In this document: in pieces, positions 43,758 to 51,358 of the stretch
How positions within the stretch are numbered: position 1 is the stretch's first letter
How the letters are laid out: each line of letters opens with the position of its first letter
Assembly (NCBI GenBank): GCA_003240695.1
Contig: QFNC01000014.1
Span: 1 to 61,308, forward strand
Reading direction: 5' to 3'
Source of the DNA: Pseudoxanthomonas suwonensis
GTDB lineage: Bacteria; Pseudomonadota; Gammaproteobacteria; Xanthomonadales; Xanthomonadaceae
Length of the DNA: 61,308 nt
Program-made: the position numbers and the translations under genes
The notes under the pieces: generated by a model
Database searches by the model: none
Told to the model about the DNA's origin: nothing
What the model saw: the letters and a program-made list of their open reading frames with translations, nothing else

Positions 43758-44966
43758 ATGATGGACCTGAAAAGCGGCTATCCGTTCTGGGCGGTAAAGA
43801 ACGGCCTGCTGCATGCGTTTCCGCAGCTGGACAGCGATCTGCGTTGCGATGTCGCCATTCTCGGCGGCGGCATCACCGGCGCGCTGATCGCCGACGAACT
43901 GGCGAGGCATGGACACTCGGTCGCGGTCATCGACCAGCGCGACATCGGCTGGGGCAGCACGGCCGCCAGCACCGCCTTGCTGCAGTACGAAATCGACACG
44001 CACATGACCGATCTGGCGCAGCAGTACGGCGAAGCGGATGCGGCACTGGCCTACCGCAGCTGCGTGCAGGCCATCACCCTGCTGGGCGAGAAGGCGCGCG
44101 ACATCCGCGATGTCGGCTTCGACAACGCGCAGAGCCTGTACTACGCCAGCAAGCCGCGGCATCGCAAGCAGCTGCATGCCGAATACGCGCTGCGCCGCCG
44201 GCACGGCATCGCGGTGGAATGGCTCGGACCCGGCGCGGTGCAGGAGCGATTCGGGTTTTCGGCGCCGGGTGCGATCCTGTCGTCCTGCGCTGCCCGCATC
44301 GATCCCTACCGCATGACCTACCGCCTGCTGGCGCGGCTGCAGCGGCAAGGCGTGCCGGTCCACGACCGCACCGCGATCGCGCGCATCACGCCCGGCAACC
44401 GGAGTGTCGAACTGGAAACCGACCGCGGGCGGCGGATCCGCGCCAAGCATCTGGTCCTGGCCACGGGTTATGCCGCGCAGCAGTGCCTGCGCAAGCGGGT
44501 GGCGAAGAATCGCAGCAGCTACGCCTTCGTCACCGATCCGATGCCGGCGGCCGATCTCGGGCCATTGCGCGACACGCTGCTGTGGGAATCCGCACGACCA
44601 TACCTGTACCTGCGCACCACCAGCGACGGCCGGCTGCTGGTGGGCGGCGAGGATGACCGCATCGACATTCCGGCCAAGCGCGATGCCCGCGTGATGCGCA
44701 AGGCCGAACGGCTGCGCCGGAAGGTCCGCAGCCTGTTTCCCGATCTGTCGCTGGAACCGGCGTTTGCCTGGGCCGGCACCTTCGCCGAAACCGCCGACGG
44801 CCTGCCCTGGTTCGGCGCCAGCGACGAGCATGGCCCGCGCGTGCTGTTCGCGATGGCATACGGCGGCAATGGCATCGTGTATTCGATGTTGGGTGCCGGC
44901 GTACTGCGCGCGGCCATCGAACGACGCAAGCATGCATTGACGCGGCTGTTCGGCTTCGGACGCTGA
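43758..44966 (+). CDS. FAD-dependent oxidoreductase (DAO family)
   Basis: A 402-residue flavoprotein with a dinucleotide fold near 30-45 (VAILGGGITGALIADELARH). A second block follows with GWGSTAASTALLQYEID, and LPWFGASDE with AMAYGGNGIVYSM lies near the C-terminus. The family oxidises amines, imino acids or sarcosine-type substrates (glycine oxidase, YgaF, GlpD relatives). It stands between ahcY and metF; the location suggests one-carbon or amine chemistry, but this is only context. No membrane helix or partner subunit gene is near. Confidence 0.85.
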   Translation: MMDLKSGYPFWAVKNGLLHAFPQLDSDLRCDVAILGGGITGALIADELARHGHSVAVIDQRDIGWGSTAASTALLQYEIDTHMTDLAQQYGEADAALAYRSCVQAITLLGEKARDIRDVGFDNAQSLYYASKPRHRKQLHAEYALRRRHGIAVEWLGPGAVQERFGFSAPGAILSSCAARIDPYRMTYRLLARLQRQGVPVHDRTAIARITPGNRSVELETDRGRRIRAKHLVLATGYAAQQCLRKRVAKNRSSYAFVTDPMPAADLGPLRDTLLWESARPYLYLRTTSDGRLLVGGEDDRIDIPAKRDARVMRKAERLRRKVRSLFPDLSLEPAFAWAGTFAETADGLPWFGASDEHGPRVLFAMAYGGNGIVYSMLGAGVLRAAIERRKHALTRLFGFGR

Positions 44967-45017
44967 GCAAGACCCCACACGTGCCGACGGGTCATTACGT
45001 CCATCGCGATCAAGCGA

Positions 45018-45023
45018 TACAAT
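45018..45023 (+). promoter_or_regulatory. -10 element of metF
   Basis: GCGATACAATGCCGCG stands 28 bases before ATG 45052, with TTACGT 17 bases upstream as a weak -35. It resembles the ahcY -10 region. Confidence 0.5.
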
Positions 45024-45051
45024 GCCGCGTTGATTCCACCATGGCGCCCAC

Positions 45052-45879
45052 ATGGCCCGCGTCCCGATTTCCTTCGAATTTTTCCCGCCGAAGACCGACG
45101 AGCAGCGCGCGCAGCTGGATCGCACCGTCGAACGGCTGAAGCCGCATGCGCCGGAATTCGTCTCGTGCACGTTCGGTGCCGGCGGTTCCACGCTGGGGCC
45201 GACCGGTGCCACGGTGCAGCGTCTGCAGGACACTCATGGGCTGGAAGCGGTGCCGCACATGACCTGCGTGGGCGGGGCCAGTGCCGAGATCAAGGTGTTG
45301 CTGCGCCGCTACCGCAGCCAGGGGCATCGGCGCATCGTCGCCCTGCGTGGCGATTTGCCATCCGGCATGGGCAATGTCGGCGAGCTGGGCCATGCGGCGG
45401 ATCTGGTCCGGTTGATCCGCAGCGAGCACGACGATCACTTCCGCATCGACGTGGCCGCCTATCCGGAAATGCATCCGCACGCCAGCGATGCCTTCGCCGA
45501 CCTGCGCCATTTCAAGGCCAAGGTGGATGCGGGGGCCGATGGCGCCATCACCCAGTATTTCTACAACGTGGATGCCTATTTCCGCTTCGTGGACGACGTG
45601 CGCCGGCTGGGCGTGACGGTGCCGATCGTGCCTGGCATCATGCCGATTTCCAACTATGCGCAGCTGCGGCGCTTCTCCGAAAGCTGCGGCGCCGAGATCC
45701 CGCGCTGGATCGACCAGCGCATGCGCGCGCATGGCGACGATGTGGATGCGGTGCGCGAATTCGCCGCCGATCTGGTGGTCAGCCTGTGCTGGCGCCTGAT
45801 CCAGGGTGGCGCGCCTGCGCTGCACTTCTTCACCCTGAACCTGTCGCGGCCGACGCTGATGGTGCTGTCGCGGCTGTGA
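45052..45879 (+). CDS. metF: 5,10-methylenetetrahydrofolate reductase
   Basis: A 275-residue FAD enzyme making 5-methyl-THF for methionine synthesis. The start ISFEFFPPKTDEQRAQL, VSCTFGAGGSTLGPT near 40-54, LRGDLPSGMGN near 101 and ITQYFYNVDAY near 166 are typical. It closes the methyl cycle with metK and ahcY. A DUF4124 gene follows 47 bases downstream and is probably independent. Confidence 0.95.
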   Translation: MARVPISFEFFPPKTDEQRAQLDRTVERLKPHAPEFVSCTFGAGGSTLGPTGATVQRLQDTHGLEAVPHMTCVGGASAEIKVLLRRYRSQGHRRIVALRGDLPSGMGNVGELGHAADLVRLIRSEHDDHFRIDVAAYPEMHPHASDAFADLRHFKAKVDAGADGAITQYFYNVDAYFRFVDDVRRLGVTVPIVPGIMPISNYAQLRRFSESCGAEIPRWIDQRMRAHGDDVDAVREFAADLVVSLCWRLIQGGAPALHFFTLNLSRPTLMVLSRL

Positions 45880-45926
45880 TGGCCCTGGCACTTCACGCGC
45901 GGCGCCCGGCAGCGTAGGCTGCGCCG

Positions 45927-46532
45927 ATGCCGATCCGCCTGTCCTGCCTTGTCGCCGTGTCGTGCCTGCTGCTGGCAGACCCGGCGCCGGTGGCTGCGCA
46001 GCAGTCCGGCACGTCATCGGTGTACAAATGCATCGGCCGCAACGGCGTGGTGGCCTATACCGATCGGCCCTGCAACGAATTGCAGATGGCATCGGCAATG
46101 GGAACGCCCGGTGCCGCGCAGGCCGGTGCGCTGCGCATCCACTGCTCGCGCACGCTGCAGGAGTTGATGACCCAGCTGGCCTATGCGCTGCAGACTCGCG
46201 ATGCGAACCGCATTGCCGAGCTGTACGACTGGGCCGGCGTGTCCAGCCGGACCGGATATGCGGTGATGAACCGGCTGGCGCAACTGGGCGAACGACAGGT
46301 GATCGGCATCGAACCGGTGTTCCTCGAACTGGCCCCACCGCCGCCGCCGCTGGGACCGGATGGCCTGCCGCTGTCGGTGCTGGAGCGCAGCGCGCTGGCC
46401 GAACCGGTGCCGCATGCACGCCGGGTGCCATCCGGATTGCGGGTGCAGGCGATGGCGGGCAATCAGGGCATGGCCAGCACCACCCAGTTCGGTCTGCGCA
46501 AACACTCCGGTTGCTGGTGGATCACGCTGTAG
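45927..46532 (+). CDS. DUF4124-type exported protein
   Basis: A 201-residue protein with a signal peptide (about 1-24, VAAQQ). A short DUF4124 unit follows (VYKCIGRNGVVAYTDRPC, near 32-49) with its two Cys. The C-terminal two thirds are unannotated and end in KHSGCWWITL. DUF4124 proteins are periplasmic and of unknown function. No membrane segment beyond the signal. Confidence 0.75.
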   Translation: MPIRLSCLVAVSCLLLADPAPVAAQQSGTSSVYKCIGRNGVVAYTDRPCNELQMASAMGTPGAAQAGALRIHCSRTLQELMTQLAYALQTRDANRIAELYDWAGVSSRTGYAVMNRLAQLGERQVIGIEPVFLELAPPPPPLGPDGLPLSVLERSALAEPVPHARRVPSGLRVQAMAGNQGMASTTQFGLRKHSGCWWITL

Positions 46533-46569
46533 CACGTGCCCTGCGGCACGACGGTCCATGCGCAACGGC

Positions 46570-46575
46570 TAGAAT
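46570..46575 (+). promoter_or_regulatory. -10-like TAGAAT before ilvE
   Basis: TAGAAT within AACGGC-TAGAATG-GCCGTT, a 6-bp inverted repeat centred on the hexamer, 27 bases before ATG 46603. The repeat could be an operator. Confidence 0.4.
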
Positions 46576-46602
46576 GGCCGTTTCCCGGTTCCGGAGCACG
46601 GC

Positions 46603-47526
46603 ATGACGCGCGAGTACCCGCCCTTCATCTGGCACAACGGCACCATCAAGCCCTGGGCGGAAGCCACCACCCACGTGATGGCACATGCGCTGCATTACGG
46701 ATCTTCCGTGTTCGAGGGCATCCGCAGTTACGACACGCCCACCGGTCCGGCCATCTTCCGTCTCACCGACCACAACCGACGGCTGCTGAATTCCGCCCGC
46801 ATCTACGAGATGCCGGTGCCGTACACCCTGGAGCAGTTGAACGCGGCCTGCCACGACGTGCTGAACGCCAATGGCTACGCTGCCGCGTATTTGCGCCCGG
46901 TGGCGTTCCGCGGCTTGGGGGGCTTCGGGCTGTCGGCCGAAACGCCGGTGGACGTGGCCGTGGCCAGCTGGCAGATGGGCGCCTATCTGGGCCAGGACGT
47001 GCTGGACACCGGCATCGACGCCTGCGTGTCCAGCTGGCAGCGCTTCGCCCCCAACACCATTCCGGCCGGTGCCAAGGCCGGCGGCAATTACCTGTCCGGC
47101 CAGCTGATCGCGCGCGAGGCCCGGAGGCTTGGCTTCGGCGAAGGCATCGCCCTGGCCTCCACCGGACTGCTGAGCGAAGGCGCGGGCGAAAACCTGTTCC
47201 TGGTGTTCGATGGCACACTGCACACCACGCCGGTGAGTGCGGCGCTGCTGAATGGCATCACCCGCAACTCGCTGATCACGCTGGCGCAGGATGCCGGCAT
47301 CACCGTGGTGGAACGCGACCTGCCGCGCGAATATCTGTACCTGTGCGACGAATTGTTGATGTGCGGCACGGCGGCGGAGATCACGCCGATCCGCTCGGTG
47401 GATGGCCGCACGGTGGGCAATGGACGGCCCGGCCCGCTGACCCGGCGCCTGCAGCAGCTGTTTTTCGGATTGTTCGATGGCAGCACGCCCGATCGCCATG
47501 GCTGGCTGACGCCGCTGGCGAGCTGA
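46603..47526 (+). CDS. ilvE: Branched-chain amino acid aminotransferase
   Basis: A 307-residue PLP enzyme exchanging amino groups between Val/Leu/Ile and 2-oxoglutarate. HALHYGSSVFEGIRSYDTP near 28-46 is the family start and K158 in PAGAKAGGNYLSGQ is the likely PLP lysine. EGAGENLFLVFDG near 193 and CGTAAEITPIRSVDGR near 255 are the other signatures. Cytosolic. It stands alone next to a converging two-component system. Confidence 0.94.
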   Translation: MTREYPPFIWHNGTIKPWAEATTHVMAHALHYGSSVFEGIRSYDTPTGPAIFRLTDHNRRLLNSARIYEMPVPYTLEQLNAACHDVLNANGYAAAYLRPVAFRGLGGFGLSAETPVDVAVASWQMGAYLGQDVLDTGIDACVSSWQRFAPNTIPAGAKAGGNYLSGQLIAREARRLGFGEGIALASTGLLSEGAGENLFLVFDGTLHTTPVSAALLNGITRNSLITLAQDAGITVVERDLPREYLYLCDELLMCGTAAEITPIRSVDGRTVGNGRPGPLTRRLQQLFFGLFDGSTPDRHGWLTPLAS

Positions 47527-47535
47527 CGGGCGCGA

Positions 47536-48912
47536 TCACGCCGCGGGTGCCGGGGCTGTGGCCACCGGGGCGACCTGCTCCGGAAACGCCAGCGTGGCCA
47601 CCACGCCACGGGATGCCCCGGGCACCACCCGCACCTGCCAGTCGTACAGCGCACACAGCCGCCGCACGATCGACAGGCCGATGCCGCCGCCCTGGGTGTG
47701 TTCGGCGTGCGATCCGCGGTATCCGCGCTGGAACAGCCTGGCTGCATCCTCGTCCGACAGGCCGGGGCCGCTGTCCACCACCTCCACCACGCGATCGGGA
47801 CGGATGCGCACCACCACCTCGCCTTCTGCGGTGTACTTCACCGCGTTACCGATCAGGTTGCCCAGCGCCACGTTCACGGCCGACTCCGGCGCATCCACGA
47901 TCAACCGGCCCAGCGCACCTTCCAGCCGCAGCTGCAACGGCTTGCTGCCCACCTGCGCCCGGTGCGCGTCCAGCAGCTGTTCGGCCACGCGCGCCACGTC
48001 GGTATGGCCGTGACCGCGTTCGTTGCGCGACAGCAGCAGCAGCGCGCTGATCAGGTCGGTGCACTGTTCCTCGGCGCGCTGGATGCGCAGCAGGCGGGTG
48101 CGGGTGCGCTCGTCCACGTCCGGGCGCGACAGCAGCAGTTCCACCGCGCCCTTGATCACCGCCAGCGGCGTGCGCAACTCGTGGCTGACATCGGCATTGA
48201 ACTCGCGGTCGCGCTGCACCACTTCGGTCAGCCGCTGCGAGTAGTCGTCCAGCGCGCGGGCCAGTTCGCCCACTTCGTCGTCGGCAAAATGCTGCGCCAG
48301 CAGCGTGGGTGCGGCACTGTCGCCGCTGCCGCGCAGGCGCAGGGCCAGATCGGACACCGGCTGCATCACCCGCGATGCCGACCACCAGCCCACCAGCAGC
48401 GACAGCAGGGTGAAGAACAGCACGGCGGCGACGATGGCGCGCTCGAACTGCTGCTGCCCCTTGACCGTCTCGCTCATGTCGTAGGCGAGGAAGAACCATT
48501 CGTCCGCGGTCTTGCGCACCGCCAGCTTGTAAGAAAACGGCGTGCCATCGTCGTTGGTTCCGCCGACGGTATGGATGCCGTCGCCAAACGCGTACCAGTC
48601 GGGTTGTTCAGCGCGCAACAGCTCGAAATTCGGCCGGGCCACGACCCGGCCGTACATCTGCTGCACCGGCAGCGAGACATTTTTGGGGTTCTGGTAGAAG
48701 CGGCGCGCGTATTCGTCGATGTTGCGATTCAGCAGGCTTTCCACCAGATCGTTTTCCACCCGTTCGCGGGCTTCGCGCGCGGCGAAGGCGAACAGCGCCG
48801 TCAGGCCGAATCCCAGCAGCACGAACGCCAGGATGATGCGGGTGCGCAAGCGCCGCCGGCGCGTGTGGTGCACTGCGGCGGATGCAACCTGCGAAATCTC
48901 AGCTGGAGGCAT
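47536..48912 (-). CDS. Sensor histidine kinase of a two-component system
   Basis: A 458-residue inner-membrane kinase. Two membrane helices (about 24-44 and 162-182) flank a 115-residue periplasmic sensor domain. A HAMP segment then leads to the H box (FNADVSHELRTPLAVIKG, His near 248), an N box (GNLIGNAVKYT) and the G boxes (DSGPGLSDED; GGGIGLSIVRRL). It overlaps the response regulator gene by 14 bases. The signal is not deducible from sequence. Confidence 0.92.
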   Translation of the reverse strand: MPPAEISQVASAAVHHTRRRRLRTRIILAFVLLGFGLTALFAFAAREARERVENDLVESLLNRNIDEYARRFYQNPKNVSLPVQQMYGRVVARPNFELLRAEQPDWYAFGDGIHTVGGTNDDGTPFSYKLAVRKTADEWFFLAYDMSETVKGQQQFERAIVAAVLFFTLLSLLVGWWSASRVMQPVSDLALRLRGSGDSAAPTLLAQHFADDEVGELARALDDYSQRLTEVVQRDREFNADVSHELRTPLAVIKGAVELLLSRPDVDERTRTRLLRIQRAEEQCTDLISALLLLSRNERGHGHTDVARVAEQLLDAHRAQVGSKPLQLRLEGALGRLIVDAPESAVNVALGNLIGNAVKYTAEGEVVVRIRPDRVVEVVDSGPGLSDEDAARLFQRGYRGSHAEHTQGGGIGLSIVRRLCALYDWQVRVVPGASRGVVATLAFPEQVAPVATAPAPAA

Positions 48913-49582
48913 CGGGCGCCGCGATGCGGTAGCCGATGCCGTGGCGGGTCTGGATCAACGGCACGTCGAAGGGCTTGTCGATCACCGCGCGCAGGCCGTG
49001 GATGTGCACGCGCAGCGAATCCGAGTCGGGCAGCTCCTCGCCCCATACCCGCGTTTCCAGATCCTGCCGGGTCACCACGGCCGGGGATGCTTCCATCAGG
49101 GCCTGCAGGATCTTCAGCGCGGTGGGATTGAGCTGCAGCAGCTTGCCCTGGCGACGCACTTCCAGCGTGTCCAAGTTGTATTCCAGGTCGGCCACGTCCA
49201 GCACGCGGGTCTGCACGCCCTTGCCGCGCCGCAGCAGTGCATTCAGGCGCACATCGACTTCCTGCAGCGCGAACGGCTTGACCAGGTAGTCGTCGGCACC
49301 GGAATCGAAGCCGGCCAGCTTGTTGTCCAGGGTGTCGCGCGCGGTCAGCATCAGCACCGGGGTCTGCTTGCGCGCGTCGTTGCGCAGCTTGCGGCACACC
49401 TCCAGGCCGTCCATGCCCGGCAGGTTGAGATCCAGCACGATGGCGTCGAATTCGTTGACCACCGCCAGATGCAGCCCGGTCACGCCGTCGGCGGCGAAAT
49501 CCACCGAATGGCCGCGATCTTCCAGATAGTCGCCTAGATTGGCGGCGATGTCCTGGTTGTCTTCGATCACGAGGATGCGCAT
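48899..49582 (-). CDS. OmpR/PhoB-family response regulator
   Basis: A 227-residue regulator. The receiver domain (1-115) has the acidic pair (VIEDNQD), the phospho-acceptor Asp51 in IVLDLNLPGMDG and Lys in YLVKPFA. The C-terminal winged helix has LNPTALKILQALMEASPAVV and SDSLRVHIHGLRAVIDKPFD, then TRHGIGYRI. The sequence is close to the ColR-type regulators of xanthomonads as I remember them, but I cannot confirm this. It is transcribed before its kinase and starts two bases after the end of the upstream exported-protein gene. Confidence 0.93.
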   Translation of the reverse strand: MRILVIEDNQDIAANLGDYLEDRGHSVDFAADGVTGLHLAVVNEFDAIVLDLNLPGMDGLEVCRKLRNDARKQTPVLMLTARDTLDNKLAGFDSGADDYLVKPFALQEVDVRLNALLRRGKGVQTRVLDVADLEYNLDTLEVRRQGKLLQLNPTALKILQALMEASPAVVTRQDLETRVWGEELPDSDSLRVHIHGLRAVIDKPFDVPLIQTRHGIGYRIAAPDASS

Positions 49583-49584
49583 GC

Positions 49585-50061
49585 TCACAGCTCGGTTGTC
49601 TTCTTCGGGCCGCCCTGCTGGAAGTCGCTCAGGCGGTTGCGCGAATCCTCGCGCTGGCGCCGCGCTTCCGCAACGGTACGGCAACTGGATTGCAGCATCT
49701 GCGAACCGACCCGGCGTTCGCGCTTGCACACCATGCGGCTGTCTGCCTCGGCGCCGGACAGGATGCCGCGCACGGCTTCCTGATGATTGAAGAAAGCCAC
49801 CTTTTCATCGGCGTCGAGCTGATCGACCGAGCCATTCGCCTTCTCCACCATCGTCTGCATGGTCTGCAGCGACTGCGTCACGGTGGCGCGATCCTGCGAA
49901 CTGATTTCGCTGTAGCGCTCGCCCTTGTCCAGATCGGTCAGCACCTGGTCGCGGTAGGCGCTGAAATCGCCGATCGCATCGGGCGCCTGTCCGGCGGCGT
50001 GGGCGATGGTCGAGAGGGCGCAGAGCGCACTCAGGCAAACCAATACCATCAATCGTTTCAT
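49585..50061 (-). CDS. Exported protein of unknown function upstream of the two-component genes
   Basis: A 158-residue protein with signal peptide (MKRLMVLVCLSALCALSTIA, cleavage near AHAAG). The mature part is helical and charged, with two Cys in VCKRERRVGSQMLQSSC near 112-128 that may form a disulfide. The end is highly polar. Because its stop is two bases before the regulator start, it is probably in the same operon and may be a periplasmic partner of the sensor. No named family recognised. Confidence 0.75.
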   Translation of the reverse strand: MKRLMVLVCLSALCALSTIAHAAGQAPDAIGDFSAYRDQVLTDLDKGERYSEISSQDRATVTQSLQTMQTMVEKANGSVDQLDADEKVAFFNHQEAVRGILSGAEADSRMVCKRERRVGSQMLQSSCRTVAEARRQREDSRNRLSDFQQGGPKKTTEL

Positions 50062-50129
50062 GTTCGTCGCATTCCGGGGGGATCGAGCTACCCACAATCT
50101 ACACTGCAATGCCGGCCGATGGCGTGATC

Positions 50130-51044
50130 TCAGGTGCGAGGGCGCCGCTTGGGGGGCCGGCGCGGCGGCGCGGCATCGCGCGCCAGCACGTGATCGATGA
50201 TGCAGCCGGCGATGTCCATGCCGGTCGCGGTTTCGATGCCTTCCAGCCCCGGCGATGCATTCACTTCCAGCACCAGCGGGCCGCGCTGCGAACGGATCAG
50301 GTCCACGCCGGCCACGCCCAGCCCCAGCACGGAGGCGGCGCGCACCGCCACCTCGCGCTCCTGCACGGTCGGCTTGACGGCCTTGGCGCTGCCGCCGCGG
50401 TGCAGGTTGGAGCGGAAGTCGCCTTTCGCCGCCGTGCGTCGCATCGCCCCGACCACCTGCCCGCCGACCACGAAGCAGCGCAGGTCCGCGCCCTTGGCCT
50501 CGGCAATGAATTCCTGCACCAGGAACTGCGCGTACAGGCCGCGCAGGGCTTCGATTACCCCGCGCGAGGCCGACGGCTTCTCGGTCAGCATCACCCCCGC
50601 GCCCTGGGTGCCTTCGTTCAGCTTGATCACGTGCGGCGGCGGCCCCAGCATCGACAGCAGATCGTCGGTGTCGTCGGGGTTGTCGCCGAAAACGGTGATC
50701 GGCAGGCCGATCCCCTGCGCCGCCAGCAGCTGGTGCGCACGCAGCTTGTCACGCGCGATCAGGATGGCATCGGACGGATTGGGGGTGAAGCTGCCCATCA
50801 GCTCGAACTGGCGCAGCACCGCCGTGCCGTAGCGGGTGACCGAGGCACCGATGCGCGGCACCACCGCCGCATAGCCGTCGATCGCGCGGCCCTTGTAGTG
50901 CATGGCGAAGCCGTCGTTGCTGATGCGCAGGTAGCAGCGCAGCGGATCCAGCACGCGCACGCTGTGGCCACGGTCGCGGGCCGCTTCCACCAGGCGCCGC
51001 GTGGAATACAGCTTGGCATTGCGGGACAGGATGGCCAATTTCAT
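50130..51044 (-). CDS. rimK: RimK-family ATP-grasp ligase
   Basis: A 304-residue ATP-grasp enzyme that adds glutamate residues to ribosomal protein S6. The start MKLAILSRNAKLYSTRRLVE, LNEGTQGAGVMLTEKP near 143-158 (ATP-grasp loop), GGSAKAVKPTVQERE near 217 and LVLEVNASPGLEGIE near 257 match. The C-terminus has a basic tail (PPRRPPKRRPRT) that may aid RNA or ribosome contact. Transcribed away from the tRNA-Gly gene. Confidence 0.93.
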   Translation of the reverse strand: MKLAILSRNAKLYSTRRLVEAARDRGHSVRVLDPLRCYLRISNDGFAMHYKGRAIDGYAAVVPRIGASVTRYGTAVLRQFELMGSFTPNPSDAILIARDKLRAHQLLAAQGIGLPITVFGDNPDDTDDLLSMLGPPPHVIKLNEGTQGAGVMLTEKPSASRGVIEALRGLYAQFLVQEFIAEAKGADLRCFVVGGQVVGAMRRTAAKGDFRSNLHRGGSAKAVKPTVQEREVAVRAASVLGLGVAGVDLIRSQRGPLVLEVNASPGLEGIETATGMDIAGCIIDHVLARDAAPPRRPPKRRPRT

Positions 51045-51135
51045 CGAGGACTCGCGGAAAATGGGGCGGCAGCAGTGCCGGGCAGGCCTGCAGCGTGCAC
51101 CGGCTAGGCGTCAGGAGCTTGTCAATCGGGATGGC

Positions 51136-51181
51136 CATTGCGCTGGCCGTCCCGATGCGCAGTGCAACGGCCAGCGCAATG
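51136..51181. repeat. Perfect 15-bp inverted repeat between rimK and tRNA-Gly
   Basis: CATTGCGCTGGCCGT (51136-51150) and its exact complement ACGGCCAGCGCAATG (51167-51181) around 16 bases. It lies directly next to the tRNA terminator. It has no T tract of its own, so its role could be RNA processing, a terminator-like block or a protein site. Confidence 0.75.
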
Positions 51182-51211
51182 AAAAGGCGGCATCCGAATC
51201 CGGATGCCGCC
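51182..51211 (-). terminator. Terminator of tRNA-Gly
   Basis: An 11-bp stem (GGCGGCATCCG / CGGATGCCGCC) with an AATC loop, followed on the minus strand by TTTT. It begins seven bases past the tRNA 3' end. Confidence 0.9.
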
Positions 51212-51217
51212 AGGCGT

Positions 51218-51291
51218 TGGAGCGGGTGATGGGAATCGAACCCACGCTATCAGCTTGGGAAGCTGAAGTTCTACCATTGAACTACACCCGC
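51218..51291 (-). tRNA. tRNA-Gly (anticodon CCC)
   Basis: 74 bases with encoded CCA. Acceptor GCGGGTG / CACCCGC, D arm GTTCAATGGTAGAAC, anticodon stem TCAGC / GCTGA with loop TTCCCAA, and T arm GTGGGTTCGATTCCCAT. The loop places CCC at positions 34-36, so it reads GGG. Confidence 0.95.
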
Positions 51292-51358
51292 AGGCTGCCG
51301 CGAGTGTATGCCGGATGCGCGGCGTCGGGCAATGCCCGCGCACCCGGCGTCCGCGCGA

